The position numbers were made by a program, and so were the translations under genes. A stretch of 64,000 nt of DNA from Sodiomyces alkalinus F11 (Eukaryota; Ascomycota; Sordariomycetes; Glomerellales; Plectosphaerellaceae), in NCBI RefSeq assembly GCF_003711515.1, contig NW_021167091.1:144340-208339 (forward strand), given 5' to 3'. The stretch's first letter is position 1. Each line of letters begins with the position of its first letter. The notes beneath the pieces are model-generated. The model searched no databases. It saw nothing but the letters and a program-made list of their open reading frames with translations, and was not told the origin of the DNA. Shown one piece after another: positions 48,060 to 60,050 of this stretch.

Positions 48060-50870
48060 GGGTGCTAAACGTGCTACTACCGTGGTTATTTTAAAGGGTC
48101 CTGCGATATATATCTACGCTAAGCTACCGCCGTTTATATAGCCTAAGGCTATTCCCACGGCTATACACGTCTATAACCGCACGCCATAAAGGCAATATAT
48201 TAAGAAGTAGAAAACACTATATAAGGTCCTCTTTAAAAGGAAGCCGATTTTATTATATGTTCGAGCCTATAGTTATAAAGCGTACGCGATAACTAAGGAC
48301 GCCTAAAAGGTCACTAATAAGCTATTAAATCGTATCGCTCCCCGCGTCTATATCGGCTACCTTATCGGCTACGATTCCACTAATATCTTCCGTATCTAAG
48401 TGCTAGGCCAGCGCTATAACCACGTTATTCGTATACGCGATATAGATTTTAATAAATATACCTTGTGAACGGCGATATTAACGTCTTTAAGGATAACCTC
48501 CGTTAATTAACCGAGGAGTAACTAAAAGACCTAATTAGTTAGATTAAGTAAGAGAGGGTTAAAGATTCACGGTCGTTTACGGACGTATAAGCTAAGGACC
48601 CCCCCTTTTATATAACTGCTTATTTAAAACTTACCCCTTTAGCGGGGGAGCTTCCCCCCGGATCCCCCTCTTTAACGGCTTTACCGTTAAGGTTATAGTC
48701 CGTAATACCCGGCCGTAAAGGGGTAGAGGAGGCTATCTTAAGTTAATTAGGATAAGATTTAGGTTATAAATAGTGTGGTTTAGCCGGTATAGCGCCTAAT
48801 CACTATCTATATCCGCCTAATATATTATTTCCTACTCTACTAGTAACCCTACTATTAGTTATAGCGCTAATAGTAGCTATAATATTAGGAAATCATGAAT
48901 CTTTTATAGTTACGGCCGTAGGGTTCCTTATAATTACAGGAATATACTGCTATAATACCCCTATAATTACGGTTATAGGGCTTCCTATAGATAGGGAAGC
49001 GCGACTAAGTAGGTAAGGAGATAGCTAGAAAAAAGAATATTAGGTTATAGTATTTAACCCCAGCTATTACGCCCCGGATATATATATATTAAATAGGACT
49101 CCGCTAACTAAATTACGGTTAAAAAGGTCTGCGCTTATAACGATATAGCGATATTTAATAATACCCTACGACTCTACGATCTTGGCGGTAGCTACCGGAA
49201 GTATAACCTAGGAGGCTATCTTGGGAAATATAAACCCGGCGGTTACCCTGGCGGCCGTAAAGATCCACCGTAAAGATCTCTTTCCTCCTCCGAAGAAGCC
49301 TCGCGATATACTATTATACCCTTACGGCTACCTATTCCGATAGGTATAAGTAGACTACCTACGGAGCCACTAGGAGATAGGGTTATAGATACGGGTACCG
49401 GCGTTTATAGTACATAGATATTAGGTTCTTAACTCGATATAGGTAATAATATATAAATTCGATAAGTATAGATTTCTATATAAATATAAGGTAAGGCTTA
49501 TAGTATAAGGAGATTAGTAATATTAATCCTCCCTTAAGGAGATATATATAATAATACTAGCCGGACGATTATTCTGCGCGATAATAGCTATCGCTACCTA
49601 ATTTAACCCTACGCTATTATAATTTAATATTATAAACGCGTTTATATACACGCCCCTCCCCTACGATATCTTTATATACCCGCCGCTAGGACTTCTAGCT
49701 CTAAGGCGCCGTTTATACCTGAAAAAGGCGTTATATAGACTTAAGGAATCTTTATCACTTTAGTGAAAGCACTTTTTAGCTATCCTATTAGCGGACGGTT
49801 TTTAGATAATACTATTAGAACCGTGTTATTTTCTACGTCGTGGTTTAATCCTATTTTCTTACGTTAACGATATCGTTATTACTTATAAGGAATAATATAA
49901 GGTATAGATAGAGTAGGCGATTAATAACCTATAAAGCTACTATAACCTATAAGGTAATCATCCTTTATAGTGGTTCCTTAATATTAACGTTATTTGCGAC
50001 TATACCGCCCGTAAAATCTGGTTATTATAACTCGACTACGTTACTAAATTAGAAGAACGCCTATTAAAGCCGAATAGTAAGTATAGTAGTAATTATCGTC
50101 TAATATACTTAATTAAGGTTACAGAGCTATTACCCTATTTTGGAACCTCGACTAACGTTAAAAGCTATTAACGGAAGATAGGATCTATACTATACATAGT
50201 AGTAATATCGCGGCTAGATATCGCCTTTATAGTAATAAGGCTATACTGTTTTAACGTTAATCCAGAGCCTATATACTATAAGGCCGCCGATTATCTAATT
50301 CTCTATCTAATTAATAGCTAATCATTTATATTAGAACTAGGGGGTAGCGATATTATCGAAATCTACACTAATATCTTATTCGCCGATAATACCCTTAATC
50401 GTAAGAGTAGTTAAGGGTAAATAATACACTTATTTAGCAGTATAATCGTGTAGCGCGCTATTAAGCAGGATACGGTCACGATGTTAATAATGGAAGCAGA
50501 GCTATTAGCGTTAGTATAAGGTATAAAAGAGGGTATCTTTATATAACGCCTATTACTTAGTATAGGAGTAGAATTTAACGATCCGGAATTAAGGATCTTA
50601 TACGATAATAACTAAATGATTCGATTAGTTAATTAAGAGATTAGTATATTAATAACAGGCCTCCGCCACCTTGATATCCACAGCCACTAGTTACGTTAAG
50701 TAAAGAAATAAGGGTAAATACTCGTAACGTACGTTACGAGCGCGGAAATAGTGGTAGACGGATTAATAAAGGCGTTATACGGCGAGAAGCTTAAGATATT
50801 TAGGTCCTAGGTAGGAGTAATAGATATACGGGAAAGGCTATAGTAAAAATAGCTAGAGGAAGTCTGGATA
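48060..50870 (+). pseudogene. C1 Pol: integrase end, RT, RNase H
   Basis: The integrase C-terminal region (48130-48470) shows V-Y-N-R-T-P, then Y-I-G-Y-L-I-G-Y-D-S-T-N-I-F-R-I and I-R-D-I-D-F, the usual copia sequence order. A linker runs to about 49400. RT starts with Y-K-F-D-K-Y-R-F-L-Y-K-Y-K near 49450, and the catalytic box at 49860-49871 reads Y-V-N-D where Y-V-D-D is expected. RNase H (about 50250-50800) holds I-G-S-I-L-Y, the D-I-A-F block, M-E-A-E-L-L-A-L near 50491 and L-R-H-L-D-I-H near 50662. Stops are frequent. Confidence 0.75.
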
Positions 50871-51004
50871 GAGTATTTAGAGGACCTAGAGAACGAATTT
50901 AAGGGCGGCTATAGCGAAGAGATTATATAGGCCGTATACCTATTATATCTACCGGTTATAAATAGCTTTAATAGCTTAACTAACGTTTTAGGGCGATCAG
51001 GGGG

Positions 51005-51217
51005 TGTATTAAACAGACTATAGTCTTTTGAGTTACGTAATAGGCCGGATTACTAAGAGTATAATCCGTGTAGACGCTTATAGAATTTGCACTATATAAA
51101 AGACAGTAGTAGCGTTTTCCTAATAGTCTAATATAGTTATAATTATATATAATTAAGTAGCCCGTAAGGAATTATATCGACACGCCTATTAACCACGGGC
51201 GCGTAATAGGAGTAAAA
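51005..51217 (+). repeat. C1 3' LTR, first ~210 bp
   Basis: Follows the polypurine tract CAGGGGG and begins TGTATTAAACAG. It is truncated by LINE-A4. The partner 5' LTR is not in the window. Confidence 0.5.
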
Positions 51218-52760
51218 TCGATAAAACTACCGAGGCGGAGATTATAACCACCGCCTCCCCCCGGGATACTATCGTAGCGATACTATAATACCAGTGCTAC
51301 GGTATAGCTAAAAGAAACGTGGGATAGTATCGTCCCGACCTTAACCACGCAGAATTTATAATAAACCCACTTTTCGTAATATAAGCGCTCCCCCCCTCGC
51401 CCGTAACGGGATATAGTGCGAAAACGATATAAGACTAAAAGGGGATGACCGCGCCCCCCGGAACTAAAAGTAACTAAGATTAAGGCAGAAATTTAGGCCT
51501 TATTAGCTAATAGAAATATAATTAAATAAGTTATAGAGCTAGTAAAGAAACTAATCACGATATATAGTACCCGTAAAGACGCCGGCGTAATACCGTTAGT
51601 ATACCTATACGCTACCGTCCGATATATTGTCTAAGAGGAACTCCGAAAAGGAATAAGCGGTATAAAAAAGACCTAGGCTAATATCGTAGCCCGGGCTCCC
51701 GTAGCGGTACCGCCGCGGGACCCCGCCGCCCCTAAAATAATCTCTATTAGGTATTACCGGGAACTAATTATCTGCTAAGGAACCCTCCCCGAAGACTAGC
51801 CCCTTAAAGCTAGGACCCCGAAGGAAATTATCTAAGCTATAAACACCACAACTACCTAGTATAATACCGTAGTAGCACGGAAACTACGAAGCGGAGATAT
51901 TTACCTTACCTTTACCGAAGGGGTATAATAATAGGCTACCTATAAGGAATAATAGGTTAAGAAAGCTTTTAGTAAAGGAGCTACCCTAGCCGTACGTATT
52001 TACCCTACGCTAGTTAAGGCTATGCCCTAGGAGGCCCTTAACGCCCTATCCGAAGAAGACCTACTAGTATCCCTATAAGACACGAACCCCGAGGTAAAAA
52101 TTATCCGAGCACGATAACGGGTACCCCGCTATAGTACCGGTAAAGTAGCGCTTCTCCTTATTAAATCGGCTTTACTAGAAGGGGTAATAAGCCTTATCCG
52201 GAATACCCTTCTCTTTAAGGGGGGTAGCTATATTTATAAGGTATACGATCCTAAACTTAGCCCCCTAAGATGCTATAAATACCTATACTTTAGCCACCGG
52301 GTAAACGGCTACCCTATAACGGAGAGGGTATACCGTTACTACGCTAAGCCTAAGTCGGCGCACCTATAGGGCCTAGGATACTACGAAGCTATAGCACTTA
52401 GGGGCCCCCGCTATTATACCGCTTATACCGGAGATTACGATACCTTCGATAATTTATACCGATTACTAAAGAAAAAGACTATGAAGACCCATGAAGCGTA
52501 TAAGTACTAAGCTAGGGACTTTAATATTACCCGTTAGACCGAAGCGGTATACCCGTGGTAGCTATAGATCTTCCCCCCGATTATTATCGCCTAGGACTAG
52601 GACCGCCCGCTTTATAGAGGTAGGGGTTAGCCCCCGAAAAGGACTAGGGGATAGGAGGGCTCCCCGATACTAGGCCCGATAAGCACTTATATAGTCCTCC
52701 GCGGGGCCGGTAAGGTACTATAGTAGGAACCCTAAAGCTAGACCCCGGTCATACCGGGTA
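51218..52760 (+). pseudogene. LINE-A4 ORF1 (Gag-like)
   Basis: ORF1 from its likely N-terminus (T-T-E-A-E-I-I-T-T-A near 51225) to the basic C-terminal part. The CCHC knuckle near 52269-52313 reads C, Y, H, Y. With A1 (C, C, Y, Y) and A2 (Y, C, Y, C), every position of the CCHC is preserved in at least one copy. It has TAG/TAA stops. A 60-codon open frame at 52491-52673 is out of frame with this ORF and is not real. Confidence 0.7.
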
Positions 52761-52779
52761 TATCGTCTTAACCCCCCCC

Positions 52780-55700
52780 CCCTCCCCTTTAATTAATAGA
52801 AATCTATATCCTTTTATAGAATATAGGGAGGAGTTGGGCGCGGTAGGAGCTACTGCTCCGCTACCGCGCCGAGTATAACGTGATAGCGATATAGGAACCC
52901 GGCCTTAACCGTTTCACGAAAAGCCCCGCCTACCCCTCCTAAGGGGTATGCCAGCTAATCTAGGGAGGAGGCTATACCCTCCTATATATCTATAAGAGAT
53001 ACCCGGTAGAACCTAGACCTAGTAACCCCCCCTAGAATAACTATATAGCACTGCTTAGGCCGGCGTGCTAGCACTATCGACTTTATATAGGTAATATAAG
53101 GGCTCTGCTATAATTTTAGCGGCCTAGATAAAACCGTTATTGGGTTAGACCACTATTTCTAGATAGTCCGAATCCTTATAAAGACGGATACTACGCTAAT
53201 TACCACGATAATACTACTATAGGACTTAGCCGGGCCCTACTAGGTCTAAAAAGACTTTAACCCCTCCTAGGTCCTCTAGCTCGCCGCTACGTAACTATAG
53301 TAAACCGGCCCCCTTATAATACTAGGAGATATTGACTTAGCACTAAACAACCTAATAGAAGACCTTATAACCCTAGCCGATAAGGCCGTACCATACTGCT
53401 ATAGGGGTACCCCTAAACGCCTACCCACCCCTTAATAGAACGCGGAGCTTACCGCCCTTACCCAGGAAATAAGACGCCTCCACCGTAGATATACGTTTAG
53501 GAAGTCCTGGAACCAATAGGATAACTTCTAGGAAGTAAAGAGGTGCTAAGATAAGGCCGTGGCGGTAGCGAAGCGGCTATACTAACGATACCTGCGTTAC
53601 TTAACCGGGAAAAACGATAACCTCCTTTAGCGGCGATAGAAATAAGTATAAACTAAAGGGGGAGCCCTGCCGGACCCCTTATCGGTGCTACTACTATACT
53701 AAGATAATAACGATAACCTAATAACTATACACGTAGAGAAGGCCGAAGTCCTTAGCCGGAAATTCTTTCCCCCCCCCCTCCTTACCGCCCCTAGGCCCTT
53801 AAGCGCAGAATTCCCCCTAGGGTAGGCTATCCGCTACGATATTACCGTAGCAGATATATAGAGGCGCCTTAAGAAGACTAAACCCTAGGCGGTACTAGGA
53901 CCCGATAGGCTCCTAGCAGGGCTCCTAAAAGTATATAGACCCCCCCTATACTAAAGACTAAGTGCTATCTTTATAGTATACCTTAACGTAAGCTATTACC
54001 CGAAAAGGTGCCGCTATACTATTATAGTAGTCCTTAAGAAGGAAGGTTAGCTATTAGCTGACTATAAGATAATAAAGGGCTAACGACCGATATTACTCCT
54101 TAGTATAATAGGTAAGGTCCTTAAGGGGATCCTAGCTAACCGGATCGCTATCGTAGCGGAGGAGTATCGGCTTCTCCTAAAGGGATAGATAGGTAACCGG
54201 ATAAGGCGAAGTATAAAAACGGTAGTATAAAGAGTCACGGAGGCCGTAAAAGCGAGCTAGGCCTATAGTAGTACCGCTTTAATACTCTAACTAGATATTA
54301 AAAAAGCCTTCGATACTATCCCTTACTCCCGCCTCCTTAAAGTACTTAAAAGGAAAGGTTTCCCCCGGTAGCTTATTACCCTAATTAATAGCTTCCTCTA
54401 GGACTATATAGCCTAGATACTTCTTAATAGCGAAATAGTCCCCCCGCGGTACCTCCGCGGGGGTATACTGCAGGGCTCTCCGATCTCCCCTATCCTCTTT
54501 ATCCTCTATATCTCTACCCTTTATAAGAAGCTTAGAAGGGTCCTTAGAATAATAGTAATAGGTTTTACGGATAATACGAATATTATCGTTTTTAGTAGGA
54601 CGGAGGTATAAACGCGGTACCGTCTCGCCGCCGCGTAGTAAGCCTACCTAGACTAGGAGATTACGAGTAGTCTATAATTCGAACTACCTAAGTATATCTA
54701 TATCCCCTTTACGAAGTCACGCTAACCCTCCTTTACCCCGCTCTCCCTTAATATTACTTTAGTACTAGTAGCGGAAGCGATAAGGCTCTTAGGCGTTTAG
54801 CTTAATAGGAAACTCGACTTCCGGCAATACGCTAAAAAGGTAAAGAGCCGACTAGCTATATAAATATACGCCCTCTTAAGGCTTAGTGCGGTAGCGTAGG
54901 GGTATAGCTTCGCGGACGTAAGAGGACTATATATCGTAGTAGTAAGACTAGTAGCGGCCTATTACGCCTTAGCTGTCTATAAGATAGGGGTTAGCCCCCG
55001 GTAAGGCCCTATAATAGCATTTATAGCAATATAGAACCGGTGCCTCCGATTAGTTACCGGAGCCTATAGGGCTATACCGGTTAGGGCCCTCGAAAAAGAG
55101 ACCTTTATCCCCCCCCTTAGCCTATACCTTTTAAGCCTAAGCGCCTAAAAGATCCTCTAGATATAAGAAATACAGACCGAAGATAAGATATTAGCCGGAG
55201 TATACGCCGTGGCGAGACCCCTAGCGATACCGAACCGGTATTATAGGACCTATACCGCCTTTATATAGATAGCGTAGCTTACCGCCCTAATAACCTAGGC
55301 CGGAACCTCGCCCCCGCGGAAAGCCCTTATAAGGGAATAGGGTTAAACCTAGGCGGAAGTATAGCGGTGCTATACCTACGCTATAGCGGCGCCGGACCGG
55401 CCCCTAATATAACGCTCTCTTAAGAAGTATAAGGAACTCCTTAAGCTACTAAGCTTTACGCTTACCTAAATCCGCACAGAAAAACTAGGCCTATAAGCCT
55501 TCCTCGCTAAAGTAAGGGTACCGGGCTTCCTATTACCGTAGTGCCTTTACGGGGATAGAGGGGTGGAGATAGCAGAGTATATAATATTTTAATACTAGGA
55601 GGTAACCGATGAGGACTATAAGGACCTTTTCGGTGCTAGTAGGAGACCGCTTATAATTAAAGGGGACTTATATAACGCCCTAAAACACGATACCGAGGCG

Positions 55701-55850
55701 GTGGTAATTATACGGTGGTTCTTATAAAGGAAGAGGCTTAAAGACTCTCGCCTCGCTCTTAAAGTCATAGAAGCCTACGAAGATACCGGGGATAACGGAG
55801 CGGGACCGGAGCGGGGGCAGGGTAGCATAATAGCTAACTAATTATTAAGA
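52780..55850 (+). pseudogene. LINE-A4 ORF2 with endonuclease deletion
   Basis: Endonuclease starts near 52870 but jumps at 53001-53005 from before the central part to after it, so the I-G-D-F-N motif is gone. RT spans about 54000-54800: the box G-G-I-P/L-Q-G-S-P is near 54460 and the catalytic box at 54561-54575 reads G-F-T-D-N. The C-terminal Cys/His-like motif is near 55530-55600. RIP stops throughout. It could not mobilise anything. Confidence 0.8.
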
Positions 55851-56452
55851 TAGGGCCCTATAAGCCGGGACCCCGGCGGTATTAACGTGGTACTATTACG
55901 GCACCGGCTATTACTCGTTGTCTTTACCTCCCTCGGAGGCGTTAATGCTACTTTCGATATACTTAAGACCCTACTAAGTCTAGTTAGATAACTAATACTA
56001 CTAAGGAGCCGTAGCGGGACTAAAGGGGAGCTACTTATAAGGTGATCTAAGATTAGATCTATCTTACCCTCTAAGCGTCTTATCTAATAAGATAACTCCT
56101 ATACCTCTATTAACGCGGTGCCGCCGTGACCGCGACCGGAAAGTAATACCGGGTTTAGGGCCCGGCTAAAAGACTAAGACGCTATCTTTAAGCGCTCCTT
56201 AGCCTATACCTTATTAGTATAGGACTACCACGGCACTAAAGGGGGATACTTATAATAGCGATACTAGTGCTATTAGCGGCCTTTACCGCTATATACGCCT
56301 AGTAAATATCTATAAGGCGTTATTACTGCTTCTTAGTAACGGGGGGGGCCTATTAAGGTATTAGCTATATCTACCTTAATATATATAAGGTACTACTATA
56401 GCACTAAGGCGACTTGTATCCTTATATACACGGCGACTATTAGTATAATCCG

Positions 56453-57480
56453 CGATAGTTTAATCCTATTCTTCTACGTTACCGATATCGGATTATCTAT
56501 TATAGAGATCGTAAGACTAACGCCGACGACCTTAAGGCCGCCCTTAAGCGAAGCTATAAGTTATCAAGAGGCGAAGAAATCCGTTGGTTCCTGGGAATTA
56601 AGGTCCTGGTGGATAGAGCTACCCGTAGGTTATAGCTATTATAATCCTCCTATATAGAGATTATAATCCTCCTATATAGAGAAGACCGCGGTTAAATACT
56701 TTATAGGTATTCTTTGCCGAAAACCACTAAAGGTCCTATTATCTATAGAGCCGTTAATACTACGTGACGGTACGCGCGCGTCGATTCCTAAGGTCTATTA
56801 GTATTAGGGTATAATCGGTTCTATCCTATATACCGCTATTATAATATGACCCGATATCGCGTTCGCCTATTCGAAGCTTTCCTAATATAATATTAACCCC
56901 TCCTCTAACCACCTTAAAAGGGCTTAATAAGTACTGCTATTCTTATACTATATGAAATACCACTACCTAGGATTTAGCGGGGGTAAACTCTTCCTAACCG
57001 AAAATAACGTGTCCTTCGGGGATAATCCAGACCGTAAAAGCTCCTAAGGATACGCGATAAAGCTCTTCGGCGGCACTATTAACTAAAAGGCGGGTAAGTA
57101 ACCGATAGTTACGATATCGTTAATAGAGTCGGAACTACTCGCTCTTATAAAGGCCGCTAAGGAGACGCTATTCGTTAGTCGAATATTAAGGGATTTAAAG
57201 CTTGGGTTAGATTAATAATAACTATAGCTATACTACGATAATTAGTAGACTATTAACCTTATTAATAAGAAGGCATAACGCCTACTAATAAGGCTATAGC
57301 ACGTCGATATTTATAACTAGTAGGCGCGCTAGTTAGTATAACAGGGTCTTTTTAGGGTTATATACATTAACACGAAGGAGATAATCGCGGACGGTTTAAC
57401 GAAGGTATTACCGGAGGTAGGGATTAAAAGACTATAGTATTAACTTAATTTAACGGATTAAAAGGACCGTATCTATTAAT
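56453..57480 (+). pseudogene. C2 RT C-terminus and RNase H
   Basis: The RT box reads Y-V-T-D-I near 56474-56488, so the first Asp is lost, here not by a simple single RIP step. After a frame change the sequence gives R-W-F-L-G-I-K-V near 56580, I-G-S-I-L-Y near 56812, R-P-D-I-A-F near 56850, E-S-E-L-L-A-L near 57127 and H-V-D-I-Y-N near 57300. The A-D-G-L-T-K-V-L block near 57388 marks the copia RNase H end. A short duplication of TATAATCCTCCTATATAGAG occurs at 56638-56682. Stops are common. Confidence 0.75.
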
Positions 57481-57870
57481 ATTATTATTAAATAATATCT
57501 AAGTATATTTTATAATTATATATAAGCCTCTAGCTTAATACTAGAGCTCTACTATAATATAGCTATGCTTATCTTATACTTAGATATATCCTCGATTTAT
57601 ATACGAGATTACCTCGTATATTAAATATCTAATAGTCTACTATCGAGGATAGTATTATAGCGTGGTGTGACGTAATAGACTATATCGTACGACTACGACT
57701 TTGCCACCTCCGTTCGGGTCAAATACAATGCCCCGAATCTCAGAATCCATTCTTCTTTTTCCTCATACAAGTCACATACTACGAAGGAATCCATACTTCT
57801 TCGTTCGCAACAATTCAAGTCTTACAATATCAATTCCATTTTCATCTATTTTCTATCGTAATTATTAAAA
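56453..57870 (+). mobile_element. Ty1/copia C2, 3' part of pol and probable LTR
   Basis: Starts inside RT at the LINE-A4 border. A frame change follows soon after the catalytic region. It then runs through RNase H to about 57480. From there to about 57870 no frame is seen; this is probably the 3' LTR. Its last ~200 bp (57660-57870) retain many CA and TG. C2 and C3 RNase H are alike and belong to one family, distinct from C1. Confidence 0.65.
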
Positions 57871-57885
57871 GTATCGAGCAGTCTA

Positions 57886-58466
57886 AATAACTACACGAAG
57901 AGATTAAACGCGCTAGGGCCGTGGTCGTAATAACGATAAAAGCCCCCGAGGGCGTAATAGGTCCGGTAGATATAGATTAGATTAAGTAGATCCGGCTAAT
58001 CAGGATTAAGGAACTAATTAAGATAGAATTAAATTAAACGGTTAAATAGGACGGATTTAGATCTATTTTACAAGGGTATTTTCCCTTAACGATTAACTTT
58101 ATAATAGAAAAGTTAAGAGCGTTTAGTTTAAACCGAAGCCTCTAATTAGTTAGTTAACCTATAAAGACCCCCCTCAACTAAGGGGGTGTATCGTATAGGC
58201 ACACGGACCACGATATAGTCTATAGGGGATCTAGGGGGGATCCAAGCTATAACTAAGGGCTTCGGATATCGGGGACCTCGGGTATTAGGATCTAATAGGG
58301 GCAGATACTAGAAAAGACCGGATAAGATCTAAATAATATAATACCTATAATAGAGTCTTTACCATCTAAATTAAGGGTATAAGAGACTCTTATAGATATA
58401 ACTTAATATAATATATATACACGTGATTTCTGCTCTACTAAGTTAAGTATATAAGTGCTATTTAAC
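57886..58466 (+). repeat. Long inverted repeat, left arm (copia 3' end)
   Basis: Carries the C-terminus of a copia pol (R-A-x-x-V-V-I-T-I-K-A-P-E-G region near 57920-57960), a polypurine tract CTAAGGGGG, and an LTR starting TGTATCGTATAGG at 58187. It is matched in reverse by 58946-59510 over its length, with many CA/TG to TA differences. The two copia ends face each other. Confidence 0.75.
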
Positions 58467-58945
58467 GTGCGATAGTAGCCTGCTTAGAAAGGAAATATTC
58501 TCCGCGAAGTACGGGTAAAAGGAAAATTACGGTAAAGGGAGGTCGGTTCCTTTTATACTCCGCGGAAAAAAGAAGTAAGGGGATTATCGAGTAGCTTAGT
58601 GCTACGATAAAGGGGGGGGGTTATTAAGTGGCTTAGTACTACGGTAAAGCTAGTATATAGGATAGGATAGTCGCTATCTTACGCCTTTTAGTCTTATTAG
58701 GAAGGTTATCGCTAGCGGTTATTATAACTTTTAAAGACCTTTAAAGATATTAGATAAGGGGAAGGAATAAAAGTCATAAAAAGCAGTAGAAAACTAAGAA
58801 AGATAATAATAGAATTATAATAGGATTATAAGGTAGGATTTCTACACGCGAATAAATTATAAAAAAGCGATTAAGATTAAGGATTAAGAATAAAGAATAA
58901 AGAAAGGAAGGAACCGAACCGAGGGAACGGGTTAATATCGCAAAT
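58467..58945 (-). repeat. Spacer of the inverted repeat, partly copia L1 LTR
   Basis: The right part (about 58700-58940) is the reverse complement of L1 LTR sequence (about 18150-18440), including the GATATTAACCCG start, a shortened heptamer tract and the CTTTAAAGATCTTTAAA-like block. The left part (58467-58700) was not matched. No coding frame was seen. Confidence 0.65.
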
Positions 58946-59510
58946 TAAATAGCACTTATATAATTAGCCTAGTAGAGTAAAAATCCTATATATATATATT
59001 CTATTAAGTTATATCTATATAAGTCTTTTATACCTTTAATTTAGGTGGTAAAGACTCTATTATAGATACTATATTATTTAGATCCTATCCGGTCTTTTCC
59101 GATATCGGCCCGTATTATATCCTAATACCTAAGGTCCGAAGCTCTTAGTTAGATATAGATCCCCTATAGACTACGTCGTGGTCTGTGTACCTAGACGATA
59201 TACCCCCTTAGTTAAGGTGGGTCTTCCTAGGTTAGCTAACTAATTAAAGGCTTCGATTTAAACTAAACGCTCTTAACTTTTCTATTATAAAATTAATAGT
59301 TAAGAGAAAAACACCCTCGTAAAAGGGGTCTAAATCCGCTCTATTTAACTATTTAATTAGAATCTATCTTAATTAAGTCCTTAATCCTAATTAGCCGCAT
59401 CTGCTTAATCGGATCTATATCTACCGGATCTGCTACGCCCTCGGGGGCCTTTATCGTCGCTATAACCGCGGCTTTAGCGCGTTTAATCTCTTCGTGTAGT
59501 TACTTCGACT
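58946..59510 (-). repeat. Long inverted repeat, right arm (copia C3 3' end)
   Basis: Reverse-strand counterpart of 57886-58466. On the minus strand: pol C-terminus (H-E-E-I-K-R-A-K-A-A-V near 59480), polypurine tract, then an LTR starting at 59202 and ending near 58946. It continues to the right into RNase H of copia C3, so this arm is the intact 3' end of that element. Confidence 0.75.
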
Positions 59511-60050
59511 ACTCGATATAATCCTTTTAATTCGTTACAATAAGCTATTATTATAGTCCTTTAATCCCCGCCTCTAATAGTGCTTTTATTAAACCGTCCG
59601 CGATTATATCCTTTATAGTAACGTATATAACCTTAAAGAGGCCTTACCATACTAACTAGCGCGTCTACTAGTTATAAATATCGACGTGCTATAGCCTTAT
59701 TAGTAGGCGTTATGCCTTCGTATTAATAAGGTTAATAGTCTACTAATTATCGTAGTATAGCTATAGTTATTATTAATCTAACCGAAGCTTTAAATCTCTT
59801 AATATTCGCGAAACCGTGAATATAATAGCCGCTATAGCTTCCACGCGCTTAATTATACACTAGCCGTGGATATCTAGTAGCTTATAGGCTAGTCGTTAGT
59901 AGCGCTAATAATAGTATCGTTTATAGTATCTTAGCGGTATCCTTATAGGTGTAGCTAGCGTTCTGAGATAATATTAGTAATAAACTCCTTATAGTATACG
60001 ATATCACGGAGGCGTAATAGCCTCTTCGTACCTAATAGGGATTATATACG
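59511..60050 (-). pseudogene. Copia C3 RNase H
   Basis: On the minus strand the frame gives S-R-I-L-R-D-L-K-L-R-L-D near 59790-59825, Y-Y-D-N-x-Q-T-I-N-L-I-N near 59730, H-V-D-I-Y-N near 59675 and I-I-A-D-G-L-I-K-A-L near 59600, parallel to C2. Upstream of about 59830 the copia frame fades, so C3 is 5' truncated or badly rearranged. Stops are present. Confidence 0.65.

Larger units (their letters stand above)
48056..51217 (+). mobile_element. Ty1/copia retrotransposon C1, 5' truncated
   Basis: Starts inside integrase at the G4 LTR border and continues through the integrase C-terminus, linker, RT, RNase H, a polypurine tract and the start of a 3' LTR at 51005. It is cut at 51217 by the 5' end of LINE-A4. 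LTR, Gag, protease and integrase core are missing. Heavy RIP. Confidence 0.75.
51218..56452 (+). mobile_element. LINE-A copy A4, the longest in the window
   Basis: Begins at the same sequence as A3 and carries ORF1, ORF2 and most of the 3' UTR. Compared with A1 it lacks about 270 bp of endonuclease (junction at 53001-53005). It ends near 56452 without a TAA tail, at the border with copia C2. It lies between two copia pieces of different families (C1 and C2). Confidence 0.85.

Noticed and set aside
52491..52673. 60-codon open frame on the plus strand, Arg-rich
   Set aside because: It is out of frame with LINE-A4 ORF1, whose true frame aligns with A1-A3.
48056..57480. C1 and C2 as two halves of one copia split by LINE-A4
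   Set aside because: Both contain their own RNase H with different sequence, and C1 already reaches its 3' LTR before LINE-A4; they are different elements.
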